Assembly (NCBI RefSeq): GCF_007753265.1
Contig: NZ_CP036349.1
Coordinates: 3,567,363 to 3,631,362, forward strand
Length of the DNA: 64,000 nucleotides
Source: Botrimarina mediterranea
Lineage (GTDB): Bacteria > Planctomycetota > Planctomycetia > Pirellulales > Lacipirellulaceae
Direction of reading: 5' to 3'
The notes under the pieces were generated by a model. It was not told the origin of the DNA and made no database searches. It saw nothing but the letters and a program-made list of their open reading frames with translations. Made by a program: the position numbers and the translations under genes. Shown piece after piece: positions 25,544 through 35,275 of the stretch. Positions within the stretch are counted from its first letter, which is position 1, and each line of letters opens with the position of its first letter.

Positions 25544-26179
25544 ATGACGACGCCTGAATTTCTCTATTTCGACCTCGGCCGCGTGCTGCTGACCTTCGAC
25601 CACGCCAAGATGCTGCGGCAGATGGCGGCGGCAGCGGGCGTGGAGCCTCACATCATGCGCGAAGCCCTGATGCCGTCAGGAACGCCTTGCGAGGGGGACC
25701 TCCAGTGGCAGCTTGAGGCCGGGCAAGTCTCTGACGACGAGTATTTTGAGCAGCTCTCCGAGCGGATCGGAAAACGACCGCAGCGGGAGCAGCTCGAGCA
25801 GGCGTCGAACGATATCTTTGGGCCGATCGAGGCGTCGCTCGAACTGCTCGACCGGCTGCACGAAGCGGGCTACCGGCTGGGCCTGTTGTCGAACACCTGC
25901 GGGATGCACTGGCGGTGGTTCCTCGACGGACGCTTCCCGACGCTGACCAAGGTGTTCGAGGTCCAGATCGGCAGCTTCCAGGTCGGCGCAATGAAGCCCT
26001 CGCCGGCGATCTATGAGGCGGCGATCGCCAAGGCGGGCGTGCCGGCCGAGAAGCTCTTCTTCACCGACGACCGCCAAGAAAACGTCGCCGGCGCCATCGC
26101 CTGTGGCATCGACGCGGTGCATTTCAGCGACACGGCGCGGCTGGAGTACGACCTCCGCGCACGGGGCATCGACTGCTAG
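25544..26179 (+). CDS. HAD-superfamily hydrolase (subfamily IA, YihX-like)
   Basis: 211 residues with the HAD motifs: I FLYFDLGRVLLTFD (nucleophile aspartate near residue 9), II LLSNTCGMH, III lysine in MKPSPAIYEAAI, IV FFTDDRQENVAGA. The cap is the small helical type (residues 17-85). YihX-like members dephosphorylate sugar phosphates such as glucose-1-phosphate; the exact substrate is not decided by sequence. The next ~100 bp (26200-26285) hold a palindromic repeat, not a gene. Confidence 0.88.
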   Translation: MTTPEFLYFDLGRVLLTFDHAKMLRQMAAAAGVEPHIMREALMPSGTPCEGDLQWQLEAGQVSDDEYFEQLSERIGKRPQREQLEQASNDIFGPIEASLELLDRLHEAGYRLGLLSNTCGMHWRWFLDGRFPTLTKVFEVQIGSFQVGAMKPSPAIYEAAIAKAGVPAEKLFFTDDRQENVAGAIACGIDAVHFSDTARLEYDLRARGIDC

Positions 26180-26199
26180 CTGAAAGCCGCTAAGAAATC

Positions 26200-26285
26200 G
26201 GGCCACGAAAAGGGACAAGAGGCACAAAAAAAGTGCTTCTTGTCTGGCAACTCTTTCTTTGTGCTTTCTGTGCTTTTTCGTGGCC
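26200..26285. repeat. Imperfect palindromic repeat
   Basis: GGCCACGAAAAGGGACAAGA-type arm near 26200 and its complement ending near 26285 (CTTTTTCGTGGCC), separated by an A-run and T-run. Located between the HAD hydrolase and the glycosyltransferase genes. Confidence 0.7.
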
Positions 26286-26364
26286 AACGACTCACGTTGC
26301 TGGCGCCGGCGGTTTTCGAGTAAGTTGCGGCTTCAGATAGCCACTTACTAACGGAGCCGCACGG

Positions 26365-27420
26365 ATGCGACTCGGCGTTTTTTTACCGAACTGGATCGGC
26401 GACGCCGTCATGACGACGCCGGCGCTCGACTCGTTGCGCGAGCTGGTCGGTCCGAGCGGTCACATGGTCGGCGTCATGCGGCCGTACGTGGCGGATGTGG
26501 TCGATGGTCTCGGGTACATCGACCGCAACATCTTCTACAAGCCAAAGGCGAAACAGCCCGAGTTGCAGGGCAGGGCGGTTGTCGCGGCGCTACGTGATGA
26601 GCGGCTCGACGCGGTGGTACTGCTCACCAACTCGCTGCGGACAGCGTGGCTCGCATGGCGGAGCGGCGCGCAAGAGCGGATCGGTTACGACCGCGATTAC
26701 CGCTCGTGGCTGCTGACGACGCGGCTGCGTGAGCCGGTGAAGTCCGGCAAGCGCGCGCCGCTGCCGGCGATCGATTCTTACTTGAACCTTGCTTACGCGA
26801 CGGGCGGCGAGTGGCGCCCGCCGACGCTGCGACTGGCGACGACTGCTAATGACGAAGCCGCCGCCGACGCGGCCTGGGAGCGGCTCGGTCTGCCGAGCGG
26901 TGATCGCGTCGTCGTCTTCAACACGGGCGGCGCCTACGGCGACGCGAAGGGTTGGCCCGCCGAGCACTTTGCCGAGCTTGCCAAACGAATTACCGCGACG
27001 AGCGACGCCTCGGTCGTCATCAACTGCGGCCCCGGCGAGCGCGAGACGGCGGGGCGGATCGCGGAGCTTGCCGCTTCGCCGCGCGTACGGAGCCTTGGCG
27101 AAGTCGAGCAACTGCCGATCGGGCTTTCGAAGGCGATCATCAAGCGCTCGCGGATGCTCGTGACGACCGACAGCGGGCCGCGGTTTTTTGGCATCGCCTT
27201 CGGCAAACCGGTGGTGAGCCTGTTCGGGCCGACCGATCCGAGCGTGACACGCACGCACTACGCGGGTGAGACGCCGTTGTCGCTAAAGCTCGATTGCCAG
27301 TTCTGCTGGGAGCGGTCGTGCCCGCTAAAGCATCACCGCTGCATGCAAGACCTGTCGGTCGAGCGCGTCTATCGCGCGGCGGCGGTTCATCTCGACAAGC
27401 TTGCGGAGAAGGCGGCATGA
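26365..27420 (+). CDS. Glycosyltransferase family 9 (heptosyltransferase II-like)
   Basis: 351 residues with GT9 landmarks: NWIGDAVMTTPALDSLRE at the N-terminus, the central VVVFNTGGAYGDAKGWP nucleotide-binding strand, VINCGPGERET, and the C-terminal TTDSGPRFFGIAFGKP and SLFGPTDPSVTRTH. The family adds heptose from ADP-heptose to the LPS inner core (WaaF/RfaF). A C-terminal cysteine set (CQFCWERSCPLKHHRCM) is as seen in WaaF. GGAG lies 9 nt before the ATG. The stop overlaps the next start by ATGA, forming a two-gene LPS-core unit. Confidence 0.9.
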   Translation: MRLGVFLPNWIGDAVMTTPALDSLRELVGPSGHMVGVMRPYVADVVDGLGYIDRNIFYKPKAKQPELQGRAVVAALRDERLDAVVLLTNSLRTAWLAWRSGAQERIGYDRDYRSWLLTTRLREPVKSGKRAPLPAIDSYLNLAYATGGEWRPPTLRLATTANDEAAADAAWERLGLPSGDRVVVFNTGGAYGDAKGWPAEHFAELAKRITATSDASVVINCGPGERETAGRIAELAASPRVRSLGEVEQLPIGLSKAIIKRSRMLVTTDSGPRFFGIAFGKPVVSLFGPTDPSVTRTHYAGETPLSLKLDCQFCWERSCPLKHHRCMQDLSVERVYRAAAVHLDKLAEKAA

Positions 27421-28274
27421 AAGTCAGCGGCTTCACGATCCTGCGCGACGGCGCCCGACTTGGTTATCCCTTCGTCGAGAGCATTCGGTCGCTCTTGCCG
27501 CTGGTGGACGAGCTGGTGGTCGCCGTCGGCAACTGCACCGACGAAACGCCCGCGATGCTGCGCGCGATCGGCTCGCCGAAGGTCCGCGCGTTCGACACCG
27601 TCTGGGACCCGGCGCTGCAGAAGGGCGGCAAGGTGCTGGCGGTGGAGACGAACAAGGCCCTCGCTGCGTGCTCAGGCGACTGGTGCTTCTATTTGCAGGG
27701 CGACGAGGTCCTCCACGAGCAGGACTACGACCGGCTGCGCCGGGCGATGGAACGCAACCTGGAAAAGCCGGAAGTTGAGGGGCTGTCGTTCCGCTACCAC
27801 CACTTCAAGGGCAGTTTTGACCTACGCGACCCGTTGCCTTATCGCAAGCAGGTGCGGATCGTCCGGAACGGTGTGGGCGTCGTATCGGTCGGCGATGCGT
27901 GTGGCTTTGGCGTCACGACGGCAACCGGGACGCGGAAGCTGCGCACAGCGGCGAGCGGCGCTTGGATTTATCACTACGGCTGGGTCCGCCCGCCGCGGGT
28001 GATGAACCAGAAGCACAGCGAGTTCTTGCGCTACTACAACGGCGACGAGGGCGTCGGCCTCAAGCAAGCCGAGCGGCAGGTCGCGGAGGATTACGCCTAC
28101 GACGTGTCACGTTGCGAGCCGTTCTGCGGCACGCACCCGGCGGTGATGCGCGAGCGCGTCGCCGCCCAGGACTGGGAGGCGCCTTATCAGTACGTCCCGC
28201 GTTGGCGCAACCGCGCGTACTGGGACGGCTTTATGCGAAAGAACTTCGCGACGCTCTATCGCTGGGCTTCGTAG
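27417..28274 (+). CDS. Glycosyltransferase family 2-like protein
   Basis: 285 residues from the ATG at 27417, which overlaps the upstream stop by ATGA. N-terminal VSGFTILRDGARLGYPFVES and DELVVAVGNCTDETP fit the nucleotide-sugar-binding half of a GT-A fold; FYLQGDEVLHEQDY carries the D-x-D-like metal site. The C-terminal part (MRERVAAQDWEAPYQYVPRWRNRAYW) is helical. Coupled to the heptosyltransferase gene, so a role in LPS or lipo-oligosaccharide core synthesis is likely; sugar and acceptor unknown. Confidence 0.82.
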   Translation: MKVSGFTILRDGARLGYPFVESIRSLLPLVDELVVAVGNCTDETPAMLRAIGSPKVRAFDTVWDPALQKGGKVLAVETNKALAACSGDWCFYLQGDEVLHEQDYDRLRRAMERNLEKPEVEGLSFRYHHFKGSFDLRDPLPYRKQVRIVRNGVGVVSVGDACGFGVTTATGTRKLRTAASGAWIYHYGWVRPPRVMNQKHSEFLRYYNGDEGVGLKQAERQVAEDYAYDVSRCEPFCGTHPAVMRERVAAQDWEAPYQYVPRWRNRAYWDGFMRKNFATLYRWAS

Positions 28275-28442
28275 CCCGGACCCGTCGTTCTTCATGTCAG
28301 CGATGGCATAGCCGTCACAATCGGCGCGTTCGTCATCGGGCCTCGGGATTTAGAGGTCCTGATTCTGACGCGCTGCGATCGCGGTTCTACGCTTCGGAAT
28401 GCAAAGGAATTCTTCCGACTGCACGACGCTGCCCTGCCGACG

Positions 28443-31400
28443 ATGAACCTCTCCGCGATCGACCAGCTCTGGCTTCTGACCTGTAGCGGCCTCCTGCTGC
28501 TGATGCAGGCCGGTTTTCTCTGCTTGGAAGCCGGTCTGACGCGCAGCAAGAACGCGGTGAACGTCGCGCTGAAGAATCTTGTCGATCTGACGCTGACGCC
28601 GTTGGTGTACGTCGCGGTCGGGGCGGGGTTGATGTTTGGCGCCAGCTGGAGCGGATTTATCGGCAACCCGTTGGCGTTCGGCGACGGACTCTCCGGCGGG
28701 TTCGCTACCTTCTTGCTGTTCCAAACGCTCTTTTGTGCGAGCGCCACGACGATCGTCAGTGGCGCCGTCGCCGAACGGATAAGGATCGGCGCGTACGTCG
28801 CGATCTGCGGACTGATCGCCGCCGTCGTTTATCCGCTCGTCGGGCACTGGGCCTGGGGCGGCGTCTGGTCGGGCGGGCCCGGGTGGCTGAATGCGATCGG
28901 CTTCGACGACTTCGCCGGCTCGGGCGTCGTCCACGTGACGGGTGGCTTCGCAGCGCTCGCTGGCGCCATCGCGGTGGGGCCGCGGCTCGGACGGTTCAGC
29001 CGCCAACGCGCCGCCAAGGGCTTTCCGAAGAACAATCTGCCGCTCGCCATGCTGGGCGCGATGCTGCTGGCTGTCGGCTGGGTAGGGTTCAATGGCGGCA
29101 GCACGCTGGGGTTCAATGAGTCGGTGGGGCTGGTCGTCCTCAACACCATGATGGCAGGCGCCGCAGGCGGGGCAGCGAGCCTCGGCTTCTGTCGGCTCCG
29201 TGGCCCCGTCGTCTCACCCGAGGTTGTCATCAACGGCCTGCTTGCGGGACTCGTGGCGATCTGCGCCTCGGCGAACGTGGCGACTCCTTCCTCGGCGGTG
29301 CTTGTTGGCGTCTGCGCGAGTTTCGCGGCAACGGCCGCCGCGTCGTTGCTTGCCCGGTGGAGGGTGGACGATGTCGTCGGCGCGTTTCCGGTGCATGGCG
29401 TTGGTGGACTGGTCGGTCTCTTGATGCAACCGATTGCGCCTGGCGCCGAGGGCGGGATCAGTGAGTTCGTCATCCAAGCGATTGGCGGAGTCGTGATTGC
29501 GGTAACGTCGTTCGTGCCGATCTTCGTACTGCTGGCGTTCGCCATGCCAAAATCGTGGGTCCGTGTGACCCCTCACGAAGAACGACTGGGTCTCAACCTG
29601 TCCGAACACGGCATCGAGTCCGATCTGCAGACGCTGCGGCGCTCGCTCGCGCTGGCGAACCGCGCGCCCCACGCCGACGCCATCCGGGTCGATGAGGCCG
29701 ACGACGCCGGCGCCCTCGCCGCTGCGTTGCACGAGCGGGTATCGCAAGCCTTTCACGACGGTGAAGCGACGACGACGGCCGAGCTGATGAGTCAGCACGC
29801 CACCGAGCTGCGTGGCTACGGCGAGTTCTTGCTCGCGGTATTGGACGGGGTCGATCTGCAAATCTGCATCCTCGACGAGAACGGCAAGATCGTCGAGACG
29901 AACAGCACTTGGGACAAATTCGCCTACTCGGCGGGCGTCGGCGACCAAGCCCGCGTCGGCGCGGGCTTCGAGGAGTTGTATCGCGCCGGAAAGATTTATG
30001 ACCAACGCTCGGCGGAGCAGATCGTCGAGGCCGTCACGCGGATCGCTGGGGGCGGTGGGCCGTCGTTCCACACCGAATGCCTTGTCCAACTGCCCGATGA
30101 CGAGCGCTGCTTCGAGGTCAAGGTGCGTCCGCTCCCGGCGCACGAGCGCGGCGCCGTCATCGTGACCCAGCTCGATCGCACCCAGGAACGGCAAGCTCAG
30201 GAGTTGATCCTCCAAGAGAAGCACAAAGCCGAGCGGCTCGCCGACGCACTGGAAGCAAGCCAAGCGGCGCTCGACTTGGCGATGAAGGGCGCCGACCTCG
30301 GGCGCTGGCACTGGGACGTCGCGACGGGCTACTTCGAGCTGAGCACCGACTGGCTCGAACGAATCGGCATCGAAGAGTTCAGCTTCCATCCCGACATCTC
30401 GACGCTACGCAACCTCTTGCCGCCCGAAGACCTGACGATCTGGACGCCCGAGGACGCGGCCAGTGTCGCGGACGGCAAGCCGTACGATCGGCAGTTCCGT
30501 CTCCGGCGTCCCGACGGGAGCTACCGCTGGGTCCAGGTACTCGGTCGCGCGGTTTCGATGACTCCGCAAGGCGCGCCAGAGTGTCTAACGGGAATCCTCA
30601 TCGATATCGATGCACGGAAGTCGGCGGAGATGCGCGACGCTGGCATGGCGAAGATCATCGAAGAATCCAACAAGCTCCTCTTCGTCTGCGACCCTAAAAC
30701 GAAGCAGTTCCTGGAGGTCAACCGCGGCGCGCGCGAAAACCTCGGCTACTCGCTGGAAGAACTACGCGGGATGACCCCGTACGACATCACCCCGGCGGAC
30801 CTTCATGCCGACGTTGATAAACGCATCGCCGACATTCTATCCGGCAAGACGGCGCGGAAGGACTTCGAGACGATGCATGTCCGCCGGGACGGGACGACTT
30901 ACCCCGCCCTGCTAAACGTCCAGACCGCCCGCCTGCTCGACCGTGACGTGCTTGTCGCGATCGGTTCGGACGTCACACAACAGCGTGAGCTGGAGCGGCA
31001 GCTCGCCGACGCGCGGCGGCTAGAATCGATCGGTCAGCTCGCGGCGGGCGTCGCCCATGAGATGAACACCCCGCTGCAATTCGTCGAGAACAACATCGAG
31101 TTCCTGCAGCAGTGCTCGGGCGCGTGGTTCGAGGTCTTTAGGGCGTTCGAGGGGCTGCTCGACCCGATGGCGCCGCCGCAGTCTTGGCGTGACCGGCAGC
31201 TTGAGATCCGCGACCTGCTGAAGCGCGTTCACTTCGACCACATCCGTGAAGAAACTCCGAAGGCAATTGCCGATTGCCATGAAGGGGTCCACCGCGTCCT
31301 ACAAATCGTGCGTGCGATGAAGGATTTCTCGCACCCCGGCGAGCAGCGTCACACGCTCACCGACCTCAACCGGGGCCTCTCGAGCACGGTGACCGTGACT

Positions 31401-31880
31401 CGCAACCGCTGGAAGATGGCTGGCGAACTGACGCTTGACCTCGATCCCGACTTGCCGCACGTCGAATGCCAAGGCGGCGCGATCAACCAGGTGTTTGTGA
31501 ACCTGATTGTGAATGCGGCCGACGCGGTCATCGAGCGGCGCGAACACGACCCCCTTGCGCCGGCGGGCCTGATCACGGTGAGGTCCTTCACCGAGGGGGC
31601 CGAGGCCGTATTCGAGTTCACCGACAACGGCAGCGGGATGCCGGAGGACGTTCGGCGGCGTGCTTTCGATCCGTTCTTTACGACGAAAGAAGTCGGGAAG
31701 GGGACCGGCCAAGGCCTGTCACTGAGCCACTCCATCGTCGTCAAGAATCACGGCGGAGCTATCGACGTCGAAACCAAGCCGTTTGCCGGGACGACCCTCC
31801 GTGTCCGGCTCCCGCTCAAGCAGCCCCGAAGCCGAGACGCGAGCCTTCACAAACATCCTCTTGAACACGTGATGATATAG
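28443..31880 (+). CDS. Ammonium-transporter/PAS/histidine kinase fusion (Amt-HK sensor)
   Basis: 1145 residues. Residues 1-370 form an Amt/Rh channel: the QAGFLCLEAGLTRSKNAVNV helix, the SGAVAERIR segment, the twin histidines His164 (VVHVTGGFAAL) and His318 (FPVHGVGGLVG). Then about 90 residues of helical linker, PAS-like domains at roughly 455-575, 605-725 and 735-855 (the middle one with the FRLRRPDGSYRWVQVLGRA pattern), a DHp helix with phosphoacceptor His872 (GVAHEMNTPLQFVENN) and an HATPase domain to 1125 (N-box NLIVNAADAV, G1 DNGSGMP, F-box DPFFTTKEVGKGTGQGL). Such fusions, known in anammox planctomycetes, sense external ammonium through the channel fold. The response regulator follows 123 bp downstream on the same strand. 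Phosphorylation of that partner is inference. Confidence 0.9.
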   Translation: MNLSAIDQLWLLTCSGLLLLMQAGFLCLEAGLTRSKNAVNVALKNLVDLTLTPLVYVAVGAGLMFGASWSGFIGNPLAFGDGLSGGFATFLLFQTLFCASATTIVSGAVAERIRIGAYVAICGLIAAVVYPLVGHWAWGGVWSGGPGWLNAIGFDDFAGSGVVHVTGGFAALAGAIAVGPRLGRFSRQRAAKGFPKNNLPLAMLGAMLLAVGWVGFNGGSTLGFNESVGLVVLNTMMAGAAGGAASLGFCRLRGPVVSPEVVINGLLAGLVAICASANVATPSSAVLVGVCASFAATAAASLLARWRVDDVVGAFPVHGVGGLVGLLMQPIAPGAEGGISEFVIQAIGGVVIAVTSFVPIFVLLAFAMPKSWVRVTPHEERLGLNLSEHGIESDLQTLRRSLALANRAPHADAIRVDEADDAGALAAALHERVSQAFHDGEATTTAELMSQHATELRGYGEFLLAVLDGVDLQICILDENGKIVETNSTWDKFAYSAGVGDQARVGAGFEELYRAGKIYDQRSAEQIVEAVTRIAGGGGPSFHTECLVQLPDDERCFEVKVRPLPAHERGAVIVTQLDRTQERQAQELILQEKHKAERLADALEASQAALDLAMKGADLGRWHWDVATGYFELSTDWLERIGIEEFSFHPDISTLRNLLPPEDLTIWTPEDAASVADGKPYDRQFRLRRPDGSYRWVQVLGRAVSMTPQGAPECLTGILIDIDARKSAEMRDAGMAKIIEESNKLLFVCDPKTKQFLEVNRGARENLGYSLEELRGMTPYDITPADLHADVDKRIADILSGKTARKDFETMHVRRDGTTYPALLNVQTARLLDRDVLVAIGSDVTQQRELERQLADARRLESIGQLAAGVAHEMNTPLQFVENNIEFLQQCSGAWFEVFRAFEGLLDPMAPPQSWRDRQLEIRDLLKRVHFDHIREETPKAIADCHEGVHRVLQIVRAMKDFSHPGEQRHTLTDLNRGLSSTVTVTRNRWKMAGELTLDLDPDLPHVECQGGAINQVFVNLIVNAADAVIERREHDPLAPAGLITVRSFTEGAEAVFEFTDNGSGMPEDVRRRAFDPFFTTKEVGKGTGQGLSLSHSIVVKNHGGAIDVETKPFAGTTLRVRLPLKQPRSRDASLHKHPLEHVMI

Positions 31881-32003
31881 GCAGACGGTTTCGGGACCGG
31901 ACTACCACATAGGCCGGTCTGGAGCCGACGCCACGCCGCCAAAAAAACTACTCTTTTGTGTAATCGATCAACGAACCCCGCTTTCTTGCAATCGGTGTAG
32001 GCC

Positions 32004-33170
32004 ATGGACAACCGCGTGCTATTCGTCGATGACGACCAGATGCTCCTATCAAGCATGGAGCGTTGTCTCGGACTGAAGCTCAATCTCGACACGGCGCTCT
32101 CGGGCCCCGAGGCCCTGGACCGTATGCGATCCACCACCTATTCCGTTGTCGTCAGCGACATGCGGATGCCGGGGATGGACGGCGTGCAATTCATCGAGAA
32201 GGCGCGGCAAGTCGCGAAGCACACCGTCTACATGATGCTGACGGGCAACCAGGACGTGCAGACGGCGATCCGCGCCGTCAACGAGGGGCAGGTCTTCCGC
32301 TTCCTGACCAAACCTTGCCGCCCCGAAGAGATCGCCGCCGCCGTCGCACAGGCGCAGCACCAGTACGACCTCGAAGCGTCGGAGCGCGAGCTGCTCAACA
32401 AAACGTTCGTCGGCGCGCTGGGCGTTTTCGCCGACGTCGTCGAGACGCTGCAGCCGAGGCTGGTGGGGCGTTCGGGGAAGACCGAACAGATTTTCGACGA
32501 CCTCCGTCAGCGTTGCCTGCTGCCGGCGCGGTGGGAGTACAAAGTGGCCGCCAAGGTCCTCCTGCTCGGCTTCGCGATGCAGACGCAGCAGCAGTCGGGC
32601 GTGAACGTCTCGCCGACACAAGCAAACATGCAGCTCAATCGCGCTTGCACCACCGCCGCGCGGATCGTGCAGCGTATCCCGCGGCTTGACCCGGTCGCCG
32701 AGATCATCCGCTGTGTTCCAACGACGGACGGCGCGCTGGTGCACGCCAACTCGGAGGACCCGTCGGACGTCATCCTCAACGGCGCCGCGCTGCTGCGTGT
32801 GGCCCATATGATCGAGGCGATGGTGGACTCGGGCGTCGAGTGCGCCATCGCGATGGAGGCGATCCGCAAGACGCTGCCGGCGCTCAATGACAAGCTCGCC
32901 GCCGCGGCTCGAGACGCCTATCCCAGCGACATCGAAGTCGAGGGAGTCCCCGTGGACATCGAGAATCTGCAGCCGGGACTGGTGCTGTTCGAGGACCTCA
33001 CCGGCGCCGGCGGGGCGACGCTGCTGCGGTCGGGCCGGGAACTGAGTCAGACCCACATCGAGAAGCTCAAGGAAGAGAAGGCCTCCCGCGGCGTGCTTCC
33101 CCCGGTGATCGTCACCCGGGCTTCGTTCCTCGCCGCGTTCCCGGAAGCCGTCACGGCACAAACGGTCTAA
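32004..33170 (+). CDS. Response regulator with degenerate HD-like output domain
   Basis: 388 residues. Receiver domain 1-120: acidic pocket FVDDDQ, phosphoacceptor Asp52 in VVSDMRMPGMDGVQF, Thr in MMLTGNQDVQ and Lys in RFLTKPCRP. Residues about 130-260 follow the helical pattern of an RpfG-type HD/HD-GYP domain (NKTFVGALGVFADVVETLQP) but the metal-binding HD and HHE positions are replaced (GRSGKTEQIF where GHSxRV is expected; no HDIGK), so it is probably not an active phosphodiesterase. The end (EVEGVPVDIENLQPGLVLFEDL) is a common tail of such regulators. Its place just after the Amt-kinase fusion marks it as the cognate regulator. Output is unknown; no DNA-binding domain seen. Confidence 0.85.
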   Translation: MDNRVLFVDDDQMLLSSMERCLGLKLNLDTALSGPEALDRMRSTTYSVVVSDMRMPGMDGVQFIEKARQVAKHTVYMMLTGNQDVQTAIRAVNEGQVFRFLTKPCRPEEIAAAVAQAQHQYDLEASERELLNKTFVGALGVFADVVETLQPRLVGRSGKTEQIFDDLRQRCLLPARWEYKVAAKVLLLGFAMQTQQQSGVNVSPTQANMQLNRACTTAARIVQRIPRLDPVAEIIRCVPTTDGALVHANSEDPSDVILNGAALLRVAHMIEAMVDSGVECAIAMEAIRKTLPALNDKLAAAARDAYPSDIEVEGVPVDIENLQPGLVLFEDLTGAGGATLLRSGRELSQTHIEKLKEEKASRGVLPPVIVTRASFLAAFPEAVTAQTV

Positions 33171-33212
33171 AAAACAGGCGATTTTAGCCAGCGCATGCCT
33201 TAAAATGGGGGC

Positions 33213-35018
33213 ATGCCTGACCGATGCTCCGTGCTCCGCCCGTTCGCCCTTTCGGTGCTGGTCGCTGCGCTGGCGGCGCGGGCCGATGCGGCCACGGTCG
33301 TGATCGCCAACCACACGACGGCGCCGGTCGCCGTCGAGGTCGGCAGCGCCGGCGCCAAGCTGTCGCAGATGATCGCGCCGGGCGATTCGATCCCGTTCTT
33401 CTCAGGCACACCGCTGACGGCTACCTATGGCGCCGGTCTCAATCGCAAGTCCGAGGCGCTCGCTGCGGACGCGATCTACCGGTTCGTCTCCCACACGCTC
33501 GGCGGGCACACCGGCGTCGAGTTGCGGCGGATCGGTTTGACGGGTGAGGTGATGGGGGCGCCCAACCCCGCGGCCTGGCGGACTGGCGCCGGCCCCAGTG
33601 ACGCGCCGGTGAAGGTCATCGTTTGCGTGGACGACGATGAGCCGATGCGAGAGGCGCAGTGGCAGTCCCGTCTCACTCAGCGGCTGAAGAAGGCGTCGGA
33701 GATCGTCGAACGCCAATCGGGCGTGAAGTTCGTGCCGGTAGGCTTTCAGACTTGGCAGTCGAACAACGCGGTGACGGACTTCACGCAGTCTTTCCGTGAG
33801 TTCGAGAACACCATCACGCCGCCGGAGGACGCGATCGCCATCGGGTTCACGAGCCAGTACAGCCTCCAACTGGGGCGGCAGCACATGGGCGGCACACGCG
33901 GCCCGCTGCGGCGCCACGTGATGCTCCGGGAGTGGTCGCCGCGGATCAGCGAAGCGGAACGGATCGAGCTGCTGGTGCACGAGCTTGGCCACTACTTGGG
34001 TGCCGGTCATAGCCCGGAAGCCGCCAGTGTCATGCGACCGGTGCTCGGCGATCGCCCCGTGCGTCTGCGCAGCGAGGTCGTCCGCTTCGACCCGGTGAAC
34101 ACGCTGGCGATCGCGATGGTTGGCGAAGAAGTCCGTCGGCGCGGCGTCCGTGACTTGGCAGGCATTACGCAATCGCGGCGCAATCGCCTGCAACAGGTCT
34201 ACACAACGCTGTCGTCGCTGACGCCGGGTGAACCGGCCGGCGTGGCGTTGCTGCGACGACTGGCCCAGGTTGGGGGCGACGGCAAGGCCGAAGACTCGGG
34301 CGCCGTCACCAGCGACGACCGCAGCGAAGCCGCCGCCGCCGCGGTGATCGAAGCGGTCACACGCGCCGCCGCGAGCAATCAGAAGCGAGACTTCGACGCC
34401 CGCCTCAAGGGGGACGAGCTTACCGACGAACTCGTCCGCGCCGCGGCTGGGGCTGCGGATGACCCAAAGGGCTTTGTGATCGGCGTCGGGATCGCGATCG
34501 ATAACTCCGGCGCCTTGCGGATGAACCCGCGCACGCGGGCCGCCGTCGAAGGCATCGAACCCGATCGACAGCGTCGGCAACGGCTCAACTTGCTCGGCAA
34601 GCCCACCGCACGCGGGCGCGAAGACCTCGTGAAGCACTTCTTCGTTTCGGCGGCGATGACGGCGCTGCTGGGCGAGAAAGAGGCCTACCTCTGGGGCTTC
34701 GGCAAAGAGCTGGCCGATGCGACACGAGAAGGCGGCTCGGGCTTCAGCTTCGCCGACCTCGCCGCCGACCGCGCCGGCGTGCGGTTCGCCAAGGGCGTGC
34801 TCGCCGGCAATCCCCCCACGGCCGGGCTGGCGACGAGCTTCCGCATCGACAACTACCTGCCGGCCATCGACGGACTCCCCGAAGGCCTGCCGCTGAACGA
34901 CGTTGTCAAAACCTACGGCGGCCAAGGCGACCCACGGTTCAACGCCCAGATCGAAGAGATCGACCGCCGGATCGAAGCCCTACCGGCGTATTCACTCATG
35001 CGCCTTGGCCTTCCTTAA
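33213..35018 (+). CDS. Secreted metzincin-like zinc metalloprotease
   Basis: 601 residues with a signal peptide (RPFALSVLVAALAARADAA). The zinc site HELGHYLGAGH (His256, metzincin HExxHxxGxxH) is followed by the Met-turn-like ASVMRP, as in matrixins. Before it lies a domain with VKVIVCVDDDEPM and ERQSGVKFVPVGFQTW typical of the pre-zinc subdomain. The C-terminal 300 residues (NPRTRAAVEGIEPDRQRRQ, AAMTALLGEKEAYLWG) are helical and unrecognised. It would act in the periplasm or outside. Starts with ATG at 33213. Downstream comes a nested palindromic repeat. Confidence 0.78.
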   Translation: MPDRCSVLRPFALSVLVAALAARADAATVVIANHTTAPVAVEVGSAGAKLSQMIAPGDSIPFFSGTPLTATYGAGLNRKSEALAADAIYRFVSHTLGGHTGVELRRIGLTGEVMGAPNPAAWRTGAGPSDAPVKVIVCVDDDEPMREAQWQSRLTQRLKKASEIVERQSGVKFVPVGFQTWQSNNAVTDFTQSFREFENTITPPEDAIAIGFTSQYSLQLGRQHMGGTRGPLRRHVMLREWSPRISEAERIELLVHELGHYLGAGHSPEAASVMRPVLGDRPVRLRSEVVRFDPVNTLAIAMVGEEVRRRGVRDLAGITQSRRNRLQQVYTTLSSLTPGEPAGVALLRRLAQVGGDGKAEDSGAVTSDDRSEAAAAAVIEAVTRAAASNQKRDFDARLKGDELTDELVRAAAGAADDPKGFVIGVGIAIDNSGALRMNPRTRAAVEGIEPDRQRRQRLNLLGKPTARGREDLVKHFFVSAAMTALLGEKEAYLWGFGKELADATREGGSGFSFADLAADRAGVRFAKGVLAGNPPTAGLATSFRIDNYLPAIDGLPEGLPLNDVVKTYGGQGDPRFNAQIEEIDRRIEALPAYSLMRLGLP

Positions 35019-35022
35019 TAAC

Positions 35023-35190
35023 GGAACCGCCAAGACGCCAAGAGCGCCAGGGATCGCCAAGAGTTTTTTGACAGGATTAGCAGGATCGACGGGATGAATT
35101 GACGGAACTCTTATCCTGTCGATCCTGTAAATCCCGTCTAGCTTTTTCTTCCCTGGCGTTCCTTGGCGCTCCTGGCGTCTTGGCGGTTCC
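35023..35190. repeat. Nested palindromic dispersed repeat
   Basis: Outer arms: GGAACCGCCAAGACGCC (from 35023) and its complement ending at 35190. Inner arms: ACAGGATTAGCAGGATCGAC (about 35070) and a related complement at about 35112-35140. A related sequence without the inner part occurs at about 39563-39600. Lies between the metalloprotease and gnd. Confidence 0.85.
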
Positions 35191-35275
35191 CGTCGCACCG
35201 GATTGACCACCACGCCGGTCGCGCCCTACCGTTGCGGTTTTGGGTGACGTTCTTCCTCTCCTGTGCGAGGCTGCC

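Noticed and set aside
33402-34925. 507-codon frame antisense to the metalloprotease gene
   Set aside because: Shadow frame; the plus strand has a signal peptide and HExxHxxGxxH.
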